Source: Flavobacteriales bacterium
GTDB taxonomy: Bacteria > Bacteroidota > Bacteroidia > Flavobacteriales_F > PHOS-HE28
Length of the DNA stretch: 64,000 nucleotides
Assembly: GCA_016716605.1 (NCBI GenBank)
Contig: JADJWA010000001.1
Span: 1,922,001 to 1,986,000 of the forward strand
Direction: 5' to 3'
This document shows, piece by piece, positions 16,251-25,368 of the stretch. Both the position numbers and the translations under genes were made by a program. Positions within the stretch are counted from its first letter, which is position 1, and every line of letters starts with the position of its first letter. The notes beneath the pieces are model-generated. The model had not been told where the DNA came from, did not search any database, and worked only from the letters and a program-made list of their open reading frames with translations.

Positions 16251-17453
16251 TCATTCCTCCCCGCTGTTCTTCAGCGTCGAGAGCAGGCTGTACGCACCCT
16301 TGACCACCAATGACCGTTGCCGGAGTTCAGCGCCGGGATCCACGAGCTCGAAGTAGCCGTACTCGTTCGCCCCGGTGGCAACAGGCACCATGGTGTAGCT
16401 GCCGTCCGCGTTGGCGGTGAACACGGCCTGACCTTCGCCGCTGCGCACCACGGCCTCTTCGGGCACGCACCACACGGTATCGGTCTCGATCTCGAGCGTG
16501 GCGCTCATGGCCATGCCGGGTACCAGGTCCTTGTGGGTCTTGGTGAAGTGGCAGTGCACGATGGTGCTGCGGTCCGCGTCGAGGCTGCGGCCCACGAGGA
16601 TCACCTCGGCCTCGTACTCATCATCGGGATGCGCCGTGGGCCGCGCGTGCACCTCCTGGCCCACGCGCACGTTCGGCAGATCCTTCTCAAAGACGGTCAA
16701 CGCCAGGTGGATGTCCTTGGGGTCCACCAGTTCGAATAGGATGTCCGTGGGCTGCACGTAGCGCCCGATGTTCACGTTCACCTTCGCCACCCAGCCGTGG
16801 ATCGGTGATCGTAATGCCACGCTGCGCGAGATGCTCTCCGCGGTGAGCGCCGTCGGGTCCACACCGATGAGCCGAAGCTGTTCACCGAGCGAGCGCAAGG
16901 TGACCTTCTGTGTGTTGAGCTCTGCGGTGGCTTCCTGGAACACCTTGTCGCTGGTGGTCTTGGAGGCGTTAAGGGCCTTCTGCCTTTCGAAGTCCTGCGT
17001 GAGCATCTTCACCTTGCCCTCGGTCACCAGGTAGTCTTGTTGAAGCTGGATGAAGCGCGGGTCCTCCATGATCGCGAGTGTCTGCCCCTTTTGGACCTCC
17101 ATGCCGGGCAGCAGGTCCGTGGAGCGCAGGTAGCCACCGAGCGGTGCGCTTATGCTCACGAGGTTCTGCGGTGGCACGTCCACCACGCCCTGCACGGGCA
17201 TGAGCACACCGAGTGAACGTCGTTCCGCCTTGCCGGTGACGATGCCGGCGTTCTTCAATTGGTCGGCGCTGAGGCTGACCGTGGCTTCGGACGATGCGGG
17301 TGCGGCAGCATCCGCAGGTGGTTCCGCCGTTGTACAGGAGGCAAGCGTTAGTAGTGTAGCGCAGGTGCTGCCAAGAAGCACTTGTAGCATCGACCCACTG
17401 GGTCGAACGTGCTGAATTGAATTGTGCTGACGCATGATGCGTGGTTGGATCAT
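16251..17453 (-). CDS. Heavy-metal RND efflux adaptor (CusB/CzcB-like lipoprotein)
   Basis: A 400-residue periplasmic adaptor. It has a lipoprotein signal with lipobox LASC (after MLQVLLGSTCATLLT), a lipoyl/barrel-sandwich part (LGGYLRSTDLLPGMEVQKGQ), a helical hairpin near 160-215, a second half with VALRSPIHGWVAKVNVNIGR and a C-terminal membrane-proximal domain. It links the RND pump to the outer-membrane channel. The ATG at 17453 overlaps the pump's TGA stop (ATGA), which implies coupled translation and supports this start over longer readings. The substrate is probably a divalent or monovalent heavy metal. The specific ion cannot be told. Confidence 0.9.
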   Translation of the reverse strand: MIQPRIMRQHNSIQHVRPSGSMLQVLLGSTCATLLTLASCTTAEPPADAAAPASSEATVSLSADQLKNAGIVTGKAERRSLGVLMPVQGVVDVPPQNLVSISAPLGGYLRSTDLLPGMEVQKGQTLAIMEDPRFIQLQQDYLVTEGKVKMLTQDFERQKALNASKTTSDKVFQEATAELNTQKVTLRSLGEQLRLIGVDPTALTAESISRSVALRSPIHGWVAKVNVNIGRYVQPTDILFELVDPKDIHLALTVFEKDLPNVRVGQEVHARPTAHPDDEYEAEVILVGRSLDADRSTIVHCHFTKTHKDLVPGMAMSATLEIETDTVWCVPEEAVVRSGEGQAVFTANADGSYTMVPVATGANEYGYFELVDPGAELRQRSLVVKGAYSLLSTLKNSGEE

Positions 17454-20400
17454 TGTTCGTTGAAGGCGTTGAGCTCGATGCTGGCGCGGCCGAGGGCCCG
17501 GAGCGCCTCGAGGTATTCCATGGAAAGGGTGATGGACTGGCCGGTGAGCAAACTCCATTCGAGCCGGTCGATCTGGCCGTTGAGGTAGGCTTCCTCCGCT
17601 GACCGGCGCAGCTGTACGGCTTCCTGCGTGGCCCCTTGTTCGAAGGCTTCCACGCGGGCCAGTTGGGCGCTGTAGCGTTGCTGTGCCTGTTGCAGTTGCG
17701 TGCGGATCTCCTGCGTCAGCGCCGCGGTCTCATTGGTGGCGCGCTCCGTGTCGATGCGCGCGGCCTTGTTGCGTGCGGACTGCGCGCCGAAAAACAGCGG
17801 CACACCGATGCCTGCACGCACCATGGTGAAACGGTCATCACGCCCATAGATCACCGAGCCATCAGGCACGGACGGCGACTGGTACAGCGTCATGGACGAA
17901 ACCCCGAGCGTGAGGTTCGGCAACATCGTTGAGCGTTCCATATGCCAACGGGCATCAGCGGCAGCGACCTGTTCGTTGGCAGCCCGGACCACTGGGTGCG
18001 ATTGAACGGCCGTTTCGCCAGGTATCACCGTCACGGTCTGTTTGAGCGGAACCGGCTGAGGCTCGAGGACGAACTTGGTGGCCTCCGGCGAACTCGACAG
18101 GTTCAGCAGCTGCGCGAGGCGTGTGCGGGCCTGTTCCAGATCGGCGCTCACCTGTTGAACACGTGCACGCATCAGCATGGCTTGTGTCCGGGCGGTGGCA
18201 CGTTGAAGCACGTTGCTTGATCCCAGATCGAAGCGCTGCTCTTCACCTGCAACGGCCAAGGTGTAGATGCTGTCAGCTTCTTCAAGCAGTCGTACTTGTT
18301 CACCCAGGATCAGCACGTCGTGATAGGTCTGGTGCACTTGCACGCGCACTTCACGCTGGCGCAAGGCCTGTTCCCAACGGACACCGGCCGCGTTGTGCTT
18401 CAGCATCTTCCGCCGTTGCGCATAGACCGTGGGAAAGGACAGGCTCTGCGAGAGGCTGATGCGGTCGTCGTTCGCGTTGGTGTTGACCTGTCCGTACTCG
18501 AAGTCGACATTGGTCTGGGGCAGGTCCCATCCACTGCCGATGAGCGCTTCCTCCGCCTCGCTGCGCAGTGCCGCACCCTTCAGGTAGAGGTTGTTCCGCA
18601 TGGCGCTGTCCACCGCCTGTTCCAGGGTGATGGGCAGCACGGTCGATTGCGTCTGTGCGGCCAGCGGAGCACCAAGCAGGACGAGCAGGATCATGGCCAC
18701 TGCAGGCTTCGGGCCCTTCGATCGTCCGTTCTTCGGCTTCCGGAAGGCCAGCATGTAGAGCGAGGGCAGCACGAAGAGGGTGAGCAAGGTCGCGGTGATG
18801 AGGCCGCCGATGACCACCGTGGCCAGGGGGCGCTGTACTTCCGCGCCAGCCCCGTTGCTCAGGGCCATGGGCAGGAAGCCGAGCGAGGCCACGCTGGCGG
18901 TCATCAGCACCGGGCGAAGGCGGTTGGCTGTTCCTGTCCGGATCAGCTCCTTGATGTCCAGTATGCCTTCTTTCATCAGGTGCTCGAACTCACTGATCAG
19001 CACGATGCCGTTGAGCACCGCCACACCGAACAAGGCGATGAAGCCCACACCCGCCGATATGCTGAAGGGCATGCCTCTTCCCGCCAAGGCGAACACGCCA
19101 CCGATCGCGGAGAGCGGCACGGCGCTGAAGACGAGCAGGCTCAGCTTCAGGGAACCGAACGCGAAGTAGAGCAGGAGCAGGATCAGCAACAGGGCCAATG
19201 GCACCACCACCACCAGGCGCTTCTTGGCCTCCACGAGGTTCTCGAAGGCCCCGCCATACGTGGTGTAGTACCCAACAGGCAGGTCCAGTTGCGCATCCAC
19301 CTTGCCCTGCAGTTCCTCCACGATGCTCTGCACATCACGACCGCGGACGTTGAAGCCCACGGTGATCCGGCGCTTCGCATCCTCGCGCTGCACCTGATTA
19401 GGACCATCTTCGATGCGCACATCGGCGAGTATCGAGAGCGGTACGGGCTTGCCCATGGGCGTGGGCACCAGCAGGCGCTGCACATCGCTGAGGTCGGACC
19501 GGCTCTGGGACCGTGCGCGCACCACCAGGTCGAAGCGCCGTTCACCCTCGAACACCTGCCCCGCAACGCTTCCCGCGAAGGCCGTGCGGACCACATCGTT
19601 CACCGCTTCCACGTCCAGCCCGTAGCGTGCCAACGCGGCGCGGTGATGGGTCACCACGATCTGCGGAAGGCCGCCCACCGTCTCCACGTAGAGGTCCTTA
19701 GCACCCTCCACGCTGCTCACTAGTTCGCCCAGTTCGTGGGCGTAAGCGGCCAAGGTGTCGAGGTCTTCGCCGTAGATCTTGCACACCACGTCCTGGCGGG
19801 CACCGGTCATCAGTTCGTTGAAGCGCATCTGCACGGGGTATTGGAATCCGAAGGTGACGCCGGGCAACACGCTCAGGGTGCTGCCCATCTTCTCGGCCAG
19901 TTCATCGAAGGTCTTCGCGCTGGTCCAGTCCTTCTTGGGTTTCAGGATCACCATCATGTCCGCCGCTTCGATGGGCATGGGGTCGGTGGGGATCTCGCCG
20001 CTGCCGATCTTGGCCACCACCTTCTCCACTTCGGGGTATTGGTCCTTCAGCATGGCGGCCGCTTTCTGGCAGGTCTCCACGGTGTTGGTCAGGGAGCTTC
20101 CGGTGAGCAGGCGCGTGTCGATCGCGAAGTCGCCCTCCTCCAGTTCGGGGATGAACTCGCCGCCCATGGCCGCCATGATGCCGCTGGCCACCACGAGCAA
20201 CACCACCGCAGCCACCACCACGAGCATGGGTTTCAGGATGGCCTTGTTGAGCCAGGTCCGGTATGAGTTGCCGAGGCGTTCCATCATCCGGTCGGTCCAT
20301 GTCGCAGGTGGGTTGAGCTTCTTGCTGAGAAACATCGCGCTCATCATGGGTACGTAGGTCAGCGAGAGGATCGCAGCGCCCAGCACAGCGAAGGCCACGG

Positions 20401-21841
20401 TCTGTGCCATGGGCTTGAACATCTTGCCTTCGATGCCAGACAAGGACAGGATCGGCAGGTACACGATGAGGATGATCACCTGCCCGAACATGGCGGAGTT
20501 CATCATGCGGCTCGCGGATCCGCGCACCACTTCATCCATGCGCTCCTGGTCCAGCCGGCCGGTCCCCAGCCCATGACCGTGGCCATGGAGCCGATGCAGA
20601 ACGGCCTCGACGATGATCACCGCGCCGTCCACGATCAAGCCGAAGTCCAATGCTCCAAGGCTCATCAAGTTGCCGCTCACGCCGAACAGGTTCATCATGA
20701 TCACCGCGAAGAGCATGGCCAGCGGGATCACGGAGGCCACCACCAGTCCGGCACGCAGGTTGGCGAGGAAGAACACGAGGATCAACACCACGATCAGCGC
20801 GCCTTCCAGCAGGTTCGTCTCCACCGTGTGGATGGCGTTGTTCACCATCTTGGTGCGGTCCAGGAAAGGCTCGATGGTGACGCCTTCAGGCAGTGTCTTT
20901 TTTATCTGTGCGATGCGCTCCTTCACATGCTTGATCACCTCGCTGGAGTTCGCGCCCTTCAGCATCATCACCACCGCACCGGCCGCTTCGCCTTCATCGT
21001 TGTAGGTCATGGCACCGTAGCGGGTCGCAGTGCCGAGGCGCACTTCTGCCACATCATGCAACAGCACGGGCGTGTGGTCCGGCAGCACCTTCACCTGGAT
21101 GGTGCGGATGGCCTCCATGTCGGCGATAAGGCCCTCGGTGCGGATGAAGAGCATGGCCGGGCCCTTCTCGATGTAGGCCCCGCCGGTGTTGGCGTTGTTC
21201 CGGGCCACGGCGGTGAACACATCGGCGATGGTGATGCCCATTGCACCCAGGCGCTCCGGGTCCACGGCGATCTCGTACTGCTTCAGCTTTCCGCCGAAGC
21301 TGCTCACGTCGGCCACGCCCTCGGTGCCGATGAGCTGGCGCCGCACGATCCAGTCCTGGATGGTGCGCAGCTCCGAAGCGTCGTACTTGCCCTCATAACC
21401 GGGCTTGGGCTTCACCACGTACTGGAAGATCTCGCCGAGGCCGCTGGAAACAGGACCCAGTTCCGGTTTGCCAAGGCTCTCCGGGATGGTGATCTGCGCC
21501 AGACGCTCGGTGACCTGTTGGCGAGCCCAGTACACATCGGTGGCGTCATCGAACACGATGGTGACGAGCGAGAGCCCGAAGCGGCTGAAGCTGCGCTGCT
21601 CGATGATCCCCGGTACGTTGCGCGTGGCCTGCTCAATGGGGAAGGTGATCAGGCGTTCGATGTCGCCGGCCCCCAGCGCAGGGCTAACAGTGATCACCTG
21701 CACCTGGTTGTTGGTGATGTCGGGCACGGCGTCGATGGGCAGTTGGGTGACGTTGTAGGCACCGTAGCCGATGAGGCCGAGCACGAGAAGCCCCACGATG
21801 AGCTTCTGCTTGATGGAGAATGCGATGATGCGGTCCAGCAT
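17450..21841 (-). CDS. CusA/CzcA heavy-metal RND pump fused to a TolC-like channel
   Basis: A 1463-residue fusion. Residues 1 to about 1040 are a heavy-metal RND pump: N-terminal FSIKQKLIVGLLVLGLIGYG, periplasmic PVDAVPDITNNQVQV-like porter sequence, TM4 motif LGALDFGLIVDGAVIIVEA with membrane Asp residues for proton relay, and FIPELEEGDF in the second half. After a break near 1060, a hydrophobic MILLVLLGAPLAAQ acts as an internal signal-like segment. An outer-membrane efflux (TolC) domain then runs to the end (ITLEQAVDSAMRNNLYL, then coiled-coil helices). Such fusions are known in Bacteroidota. It follows a His-rich small gene and precedes the adaptor. Confidence 0.93.
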   Translation of the reverse strand: MLDRIIAFSIKQKLIVGLLVLGLIGYGAYNVTQLPIDAVPDITNNQVQVITVSPALGAGDIERLITFPIEQATRNVPGIIEQRSFSRFGLSLVTIVFDDATDVYWARQQVTERLAQITIPESLGKPELGPVSSGLGEIFQYVVKPKPGYEGKYDASELRTIQDWIVRRQLIGTEGVADVSSFGGKLKQYEIAVDPERLGAMGITIADVFTAVARNNANTGGAYIEKGPAMLFIRTEGLIADMEAIRTIQVKVLPDHTPVLLHDVAEVRLGTATRYGAMTYNDEGEAAGAVVMMLKGANSSEVIKHVKERIAQIKKTLPEGVTIEPFLDRTKMVNNAIHTVETNLLEGALIVVLILVFFLANLRAGLVVASVIPLAMLFAVIMMNLFGVSGNLMSLGALDFGLIVDGAVIIVEAVLHRLHGHGHGLGTGRLDQERMDEVVRGSASRMMNSAMFGQVIILIVYLPILSLSGIEGKMFKPMAQTVAFAVLGAAILSLTYVPMMSAMFLSKKLNPPATWTDRMMERLGNSYRTWLNKAILKPMLVVVAAVVLLVVASGIMAAMGGEFIPELEEGDFAIDTRLLTGSSLTNTVETCQKAAAMLKDQYPEVEKVVAKIGSGEIPTDPMPIEAADMMVILKPKKDWTSAKTFDELAEKMGSTLSVLPGVTFGFQYPVQMRFNELMTGARQDVVCKIYGEDLDTLAAYAHELGELVSSVEGAKDLYVETVGGLPQIVVTHHRAALARYGLDVEAVNDVVRTAFAGSVAGQVFEGERRFDLVVRARSQSRSDLSDVQRLLVPTPMGKPVPLSILADVRIEDGPNQVQREDAKRRITVGFNVRGRDVQSIVEELQGKVDAQLDLPVGYYTTYGGAFENLVEAKKRLVVVVPLALLLILLLLYFAFGSLKLSLLVFSAVPLSAIGGVFALAGRGMPFSISAGVGFIALFGVAVLNGIVLISEFEHLMKEGILDIKELIRTGTANRLRPVLMTASVASLGFLPMALSNGAGAEVQRPLATVVIGGLITATLLTLFVLPSLYMLAFRKPKNGRSKGPKPAVAMILLVLLGAPLAAQTQSTVLPITLEQAVDSAMRNNLYLKGAALRSEAEEALIGSGWDLPQTNVDFEYGQVNTNANDDRISLSQSLSFPTVYAQRRKMLKHNAAGVRWEQALRQREVRVQVHQTYHDVLILGEQVRLLEEADSIYTLAVAGEEQRFDLGSSNVLQRATARTQAMLMRARVQQVSADLEQARTRLAQLLNLSSSPEATKFVLEPQPVPLKQTVTVIPGETAVQSHPVVRAANEQVAAADARWHMERSTMLPNLTLGVSSMTLYQSPSVPDGSVIYGRDDRFTMVRAGIGVPLFFGAQSARNKAARIDTERATNETAALTQEIRTQLQQAQQRYSAQLARVEAFEQGATQEAVQLRRSAEEAYLNGQIDRLEWSLLTGQSITLSMEYLEALRALGRASIELNAFNEQ

Positions 21842-21936
21842 GGATGAGTTCCTTTACGGTTGAATGCACCACGAACCACGCGTGATGGCCCAGCGGTTCG
21901 ACCGGAGCAGAATGCAGTGCTGTGACCGGCCTGGGA

Positions 21937-22329
21937 TCAGGCCTGGGCTCGGGGCGGGCGCAGGAGCTCCGGATGGTGTCCAGCGAGCACATCCTGGTCG
22001 TAGGGCAGCGCTATGGGCGAAAGAGCGGAAAGCGCGGGGAAACTCACTTGGCGCAGGGGTTCGTTGGCGAACACGTTGGACGATGCATGATCCATTCCAG
22101 CCCCGTGATGGCGGTGAAAGGGGAGATTCTCGTGGCCGCTGTGATCCTGTGCATGGTGCTCTTCGTCCGTGTAGTGCAGCGCGATGAACGAGGCGAGGTC
22201 GAGATCCTCGGAAGCGGCCTTATGTTCAATGTAGTGCACGAGGAGGAGGGGCATCCTCATCAGGTCCGGGCTGACCAAGAACCCTTGCACCCAAAGGACG
22301 GGCAATAGGAACCAGATGCGGGGCTTCAC
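21937..22329 (-). CDS. Small His-rich protein of the metal-efflux operon
   Basis: About 130 residues, starting with a GTG (KPRIWFLLPVLWVQGFLV, a short hydrophobic segment that may be a signal or anchor). The motif LLVHYIEHKAASEDL is typical of small proteins that precede RND metal pumps in Bacteroidota. A histidine-rich stretch (TDEEHHAQDHSGHENL, then FHRHHGAGMDH) suggests metal binding in the periplasm. It lies 95 bases upstream of the RND pump and is probably the operon's first gene. A TACTTTTG box ends 4 bases before the GTG. A longer reading to 22428 would add sequence upstream of the promoter box. Confidence 0.6.
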   Translation of the reverse strand: MKPRIWFLLPVLWVQGFLVSPDLMRMPLLLVHYIEHKAASEDLDLASFIALHYTDEEHHAQDHSGHENLPFHRHHGAGMDHASSNVFANEPLRQVSFPALSALSPIALPYDQDVLAGHHPELLRPPRAQA

Positions 22330-22715
22330 CGCGCAAAAGTAGCTGGCACCAGCGCTGCTTGTGTGATGAAGGTCATATCCGCTATGGGTGCGTGTCAAGC
22401 ACTGAGCGCGCAGTGCGCTTGCCGTCACGCATCTTCAACCGGATGGGGGAGGAGAAGCGGGCTCGGTGATCTCTGTGGCGTGCTTCCACCTCTTGGGCAG
22501 CTTGCTCAGCACCAACGCACTGATCCAGGACGGCATGAGCGGCACTTCGCGCATGGTGATCTTCGGGATCTGTTTGGTCGCCTGGATCGCGATGGTGAGC
22601 AAGTGGCCGGGGCGTGTTCGTGCAGCTGTGGCTGAGACGTGAGGGCTCGTTGACCCGGTATGCAATTCATCCTGCCAGGCCAGCTGGGCACGTATCGATC
22701 CTGCGGCTCAACGGA
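22330..22715. other. 386-base stretch between the metal operon and the response regulator
   Basis: It holds the promoter region of the metal operon. A 58-codon plus-strand frame (22466-22642) contains one hydrophobic segment, SRMVIFGICLVAWIAMVSKW, preceded by FHLLGSLLSTNALIQD. This could be a small membrane protein, but no family or promoter supports it. A minus-strand frame covers the same bases with no membrane character. Confidence 0.3.
22334..22341 (-). promoter_or_regulatory. -7 box TACTTTTG directly before the metal operon
   Basis: An exact TAnnTTTG match on the minus strand, only 4 bases from the GTG start at 22329. Transcription from it would give a nearly leaderless mRNA. Confidence 0.4.
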
Positions 22716-23354
22716 TCACCCCCGACCCGGAAAAGCCTTGCGCACCGCGTCCTGCCGTGAATGCACCTGCAGCTTCTCGTAGATGCCGCGCACATGGGTG
22801 CGTACCGTGTTGAGGCCCATCCCGTGCTTCGCTGCGATCTCCTTGTACATCAGTCCTGCCGCCAATCCGTCCAGCACCTCCTGTTCACGATCCGTGAGCT
22901 GTTCCTGGCGGATAGAGGGTGCAACTGCCGCGTGCATGGAGGCCACCACCATGCGGGCGATCGCCGGGGTCATGGGTGAACCGCCGCTGTTGATGTCGCA
23001 TACGGCATTCGCAAGCTCAACCCCCGGAACGCTCTTGACCAGATAGCCCGTGGCACCTGCGCAAAGGGCCTGGAAGATGTAGGTGGGATTCTCGAACACC
23101 GTGCTCATCAGAAATTGCATTCCGGGTTTCATGGGCTTGGCCTGACCGACGCAATCAACGCCACTGGTCCCTGGCATGTTGATGTCCATGATCACCACAT
23201 CAGCTTCCAACGCAGGAAGCGCCTGCAGGAAGGCATCGCCATTGCGGTAGGAGGCGACCACCTCGATGCGTGGATCGGCGCTGAGCGACGCGGAGATGAT
23301 CGCGCGCAACGTGTTGTCGTCCTCAACAATGATCGTCCGTACGGGGTTGCCCAT
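22716..23354 (-). CDS. NarL/LuxR-family response regulator
   Basis: About 212 residues. The receiver domain (residues 1-120) has the acidic pair in IIVEDDN, phosphoacceptor Asp in VVIMDINMPG, Thr at LMSTVF and Lys at GYLVKSV. The C-terminal LuxR-type helix-turn-helix reads LTDREQEVLDGLAAGLMYKE and TVRTHVRGIYEKLQVHSR. It is 38 bases downstream of the histidine kinase gene and is clearly its partner. An in-frame upstream Met at 23369 is possible, but the start MGNPVRTIIVEDD fits the family better. Target genes are unknown. Confidence 0.93.
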   Translation of the reverse strand: MGNPVRTIIVEDDNTLRAIISASLSADPRIEVVASYRNGDAFLQALPALEADVVIMDINMPGTSGVDCVGQAKPMKPGMQFLMSTVFENPTYIFQALCAGATGYLVKSVPGVELANAVCDINSGGSPMTPAIARMVVASMHAAVAPSIRQEQLTDREQEVLDGLAAGLMYKEIAAKHGMGLNTVRTHVRGIYEKLQVHSRQDAVRKAFPGRG

Positions 23355-23392
23355 GATCGCGGACACCAAGGTACTTCGACGAAGCCACAGGG

Positions 23393-25255
23393 TCAGAGCT
23401 TCCCTGAGGCACAGACACGTGTACCCTGTCCTGGAGCCGCATTCACCTCCAACATTCCGGAAAGTGAAGCGATGCGCTCGCGCATGTTCGGCAGGCCTCG
23501 GCCTTCCATCGCGTCCGGGTCGAAACCCGAACCGTCATCCCGGACCTCCACGTGGAAGCGTTCCAAGCCCAGCTCCAACGCGATCTGAACGTACTGTGCC
23601 TTGGCATGCTTTAGTGCATTGTGCGCCGCCTCCCGGACCACGAGGTAGATGGCACGACGCGTATCCGGAGAGAGCAGGGCATCGGGTCCGCTGGTCCGCA
23701 GATCCAGATGAAGTTGGGTCGTGGTTCCCGCGAACATCCGAGTGAGCTGATCGCGAACATGGTCCAGCAGTCCTTGCGCGGAATCGGCCCCTGGATCCAC
23801 GGCCCACACCACATCGTTCAGGCCTTCCTTAAGCGACCGCGCCTCCATGCTCAACGCCTCAAGGGACACCTCGTTGGGCAGCGCATTCTCCGGGCTGCCA
23901 CGAAGCAGATCGCCCATCAACGCCAGTTTCGTAAGGTTCCCGCCAAGCTCATCGTGGATGTCGCGCGCGATCCTCGTGCGCACGGCCGCCGCCTCACGTT
24001 CACGCTCCGTACGGACCAGTTGTTCCTGGGTGGCCACCAATTGTTGATTGGTCCGCCCCAGTTCAGCTGCGTAACGCTTGCCTCGTCGCACCGCGACGAA
24101 CAAGAGCACACCGGCGATCAGCAGGACCACGCAGGCGATCGATGCGATGACCAATACCCGACGCTGTGCAGCAAGCGCAGCGGCGGAGGCTTGCTGTTCT
24201 GCCTTCACGGTGATGCGCTCCTGGAATGCAGCCGTGCGACGGGCCTCGTCGATGCCCAAGTGAAGCTTGACCTCGGCCAGCGCCGTATCGGCGGCCATGC
24301 GGCTTGCGCGCAGATCGCCCAGCTTGTGATACACGGTGGACATTAGCTGTGCGATGGCATACCGACCCGCATGCAGTCCGTGGGCGACCGCAAAGCTGTC
24401 CGCTCGTTGCAGGTAGGGTAACGCGTCCTCCGGCCGTTCGAGCGCCATGAGATACCGCGCCTCCATCAATTGCATGCGGCTGGTATTGATGCCGGACGGT
24501 TCCGCACCGAACGCCTCGCGCGCCAGCCGCAGGTGGAACGCAGCGGAATCCAGGTCCCCCGCTTCCAGGTGGATGCGGAAACAACCGTCGTGCGCGTCGA
24601 ACGCGGTGATCGGAGCACGGTCCTCTACGTGAAGGGCGATCGCCTTACGCCACAGCAACAACGCGCTGTCAGGGGCATCGGCCCGGTAGAGCTGTTGGGC
24701 CAGTTCGCTGTAAGCCTGGGCCAGCGGCACGGTACTGCTCTTCGGGGTCAAGGCCAGGCAACGGCGCGACCATTCCAGCGCACGCTGGTTGTCCTCGATC
24801 ATGGCGCATTGCAACGAAAGGTGCTGGCATGCACCGGCCGCCTGAACGCTGTCCCCGATCTCCAGCGCCGCACTGTACATGCGCTCGCTGTTGTGCATCG
24901 CGGCTTCAAGATCGCCTTGGTAGGTCAGCGCATCGCCGAGCAGTCCGTAACTATCGATCAAGTGCTTGCTCACACGATCCCGCGCTTTGCCCGGTGGGAG
25001 CTTTGCGAGATCAGCCTCGGCGACGTCCACTGCGCGTCGCAGCACGTCTACTTGTTGATCGATCTGAAGCCGCATGCTGAAGATCACGGCAAGCCTGTTC
25101 ATCTGCACCAGGCCAGTGGTATCGCCAGGGGCGTGCTGATGCTCCCACGCATCGACCACACGGAGCAGACTATCCGTGTTGGTCCGCTGCGCGAAGGCCT
25201 CTAGCCCGAAGAGCAAGGAGCCGAGCAGGAACAACATGCGGACCGCGCGGATCAT
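23393..25255 (-). CDS. TPR-type sensor histidine kinase (HisKA_3 family)
   Basis: A 620-residue membrane kinase. It has a signal peptide (MIRAVRMLFLLGSLLFGLEA), a periplasmic part of about 300 residues made of tetratricopeptide-like helices, one membrane segment near 350-370 (VLVIASIACVVLLIAGVLL), and a short coiled coil. The HisKA_3 phosphoacceptor is ARDIHDELGGNL, with His near 434, followed by an ATPase domain with REAAHNALKHA (N-box), DDGSGFD and GRGLPNMRER. The response regulator follows in the same operon. The start at 25255 follows the sequence GGAGG and a GACCTTTG box 4 bases upstream. Confidence 0.92.
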   Translation of the reverse strand: MIRAVRMLFLLGSLLFGLEAFAQRTNTDSLLRVVDAWEHQHAPGDTTGLVQMNRLAVIFSMRLQIDQQVDVLRRAVDVAEADLAKLPPGKARDRVSKHLIDSYGLLGDALTYQGDLEAAMHNSERMYSAALEIGDSVQAAGACQHLSLQCAMIEDNQRALEWSRRCLALTPKSSTVPLAQAYSELAQQLYRADAPDSALLLWRKAIALHVEDRAPITAFDAHDGCFRIHLEAGDLDSAAFHLRLAREAFGAEPSGINTSRMQLMEARYLMALERPEDALPYLQRADSFAVAHGLHAGRYAIAQLMSTVYHKLGDLRASRMAADTALAEVKLHLGIDEARRTAAFQERITVKAEQQASAAALAAQRRVLVIASIACVVLLIAGVLLFVAVRRGKRYAAELGRTNQQLVATQEQLVRTEREREAAAVRTRIARDIHDELGGNLTKLALMGDLLRGSPENALPNEVSLEALSMEARSLKEGLNDVVWAVDPGADSAQGLLDHVRDQLTRMFAGTTTQLHLDLRTSGPDALLSPDTRRAIYLVVREAAHNALKHAKAQYVQIALELGLERFHVEVRDDGSGFDPDAMEGRGLPNMRERIASLSGMLEVNAAPGQGTRVCASGKL

Positions 25256-25259
25256 CCTC

Positions 25260-25267
25260 CAAAGGTC
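25260..25267 (-). promoter_or_regulatory. -7-like box GACCTTTG before the TPR kinase
   Basis: One mismatch to TAnnTTTG, on the minus strand. Four bases (GAGG) separate it from the ATG at 25255. Confidence 0.25.
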
Positions 25268-25368
25268 GCACAGGTGGGCTTGTCCACCACAGGATCCACC
25301 TCGCATCAAGATGTTAGGGAGAATGATATCCCTCCAGGTTCCCTTTGTACACGCCAATAGTCTCCGTC

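Noticed and set aside
18296..19723. Long open frame on the plus strand opposite the RND pump
   Set aside because: It is antisense to a clear gene, is rich in His, Arg, Gln and Gly, and has no domain. Such frames are expected opposite GC-rich genes.
22466..22642. 58-codon frame with one hydrophobic segment
   Set aside because: It has no family match and no promoter, starts with a GTG in an open frame, and overlaps another open frame on the opposite strand. It is kept only as a note.
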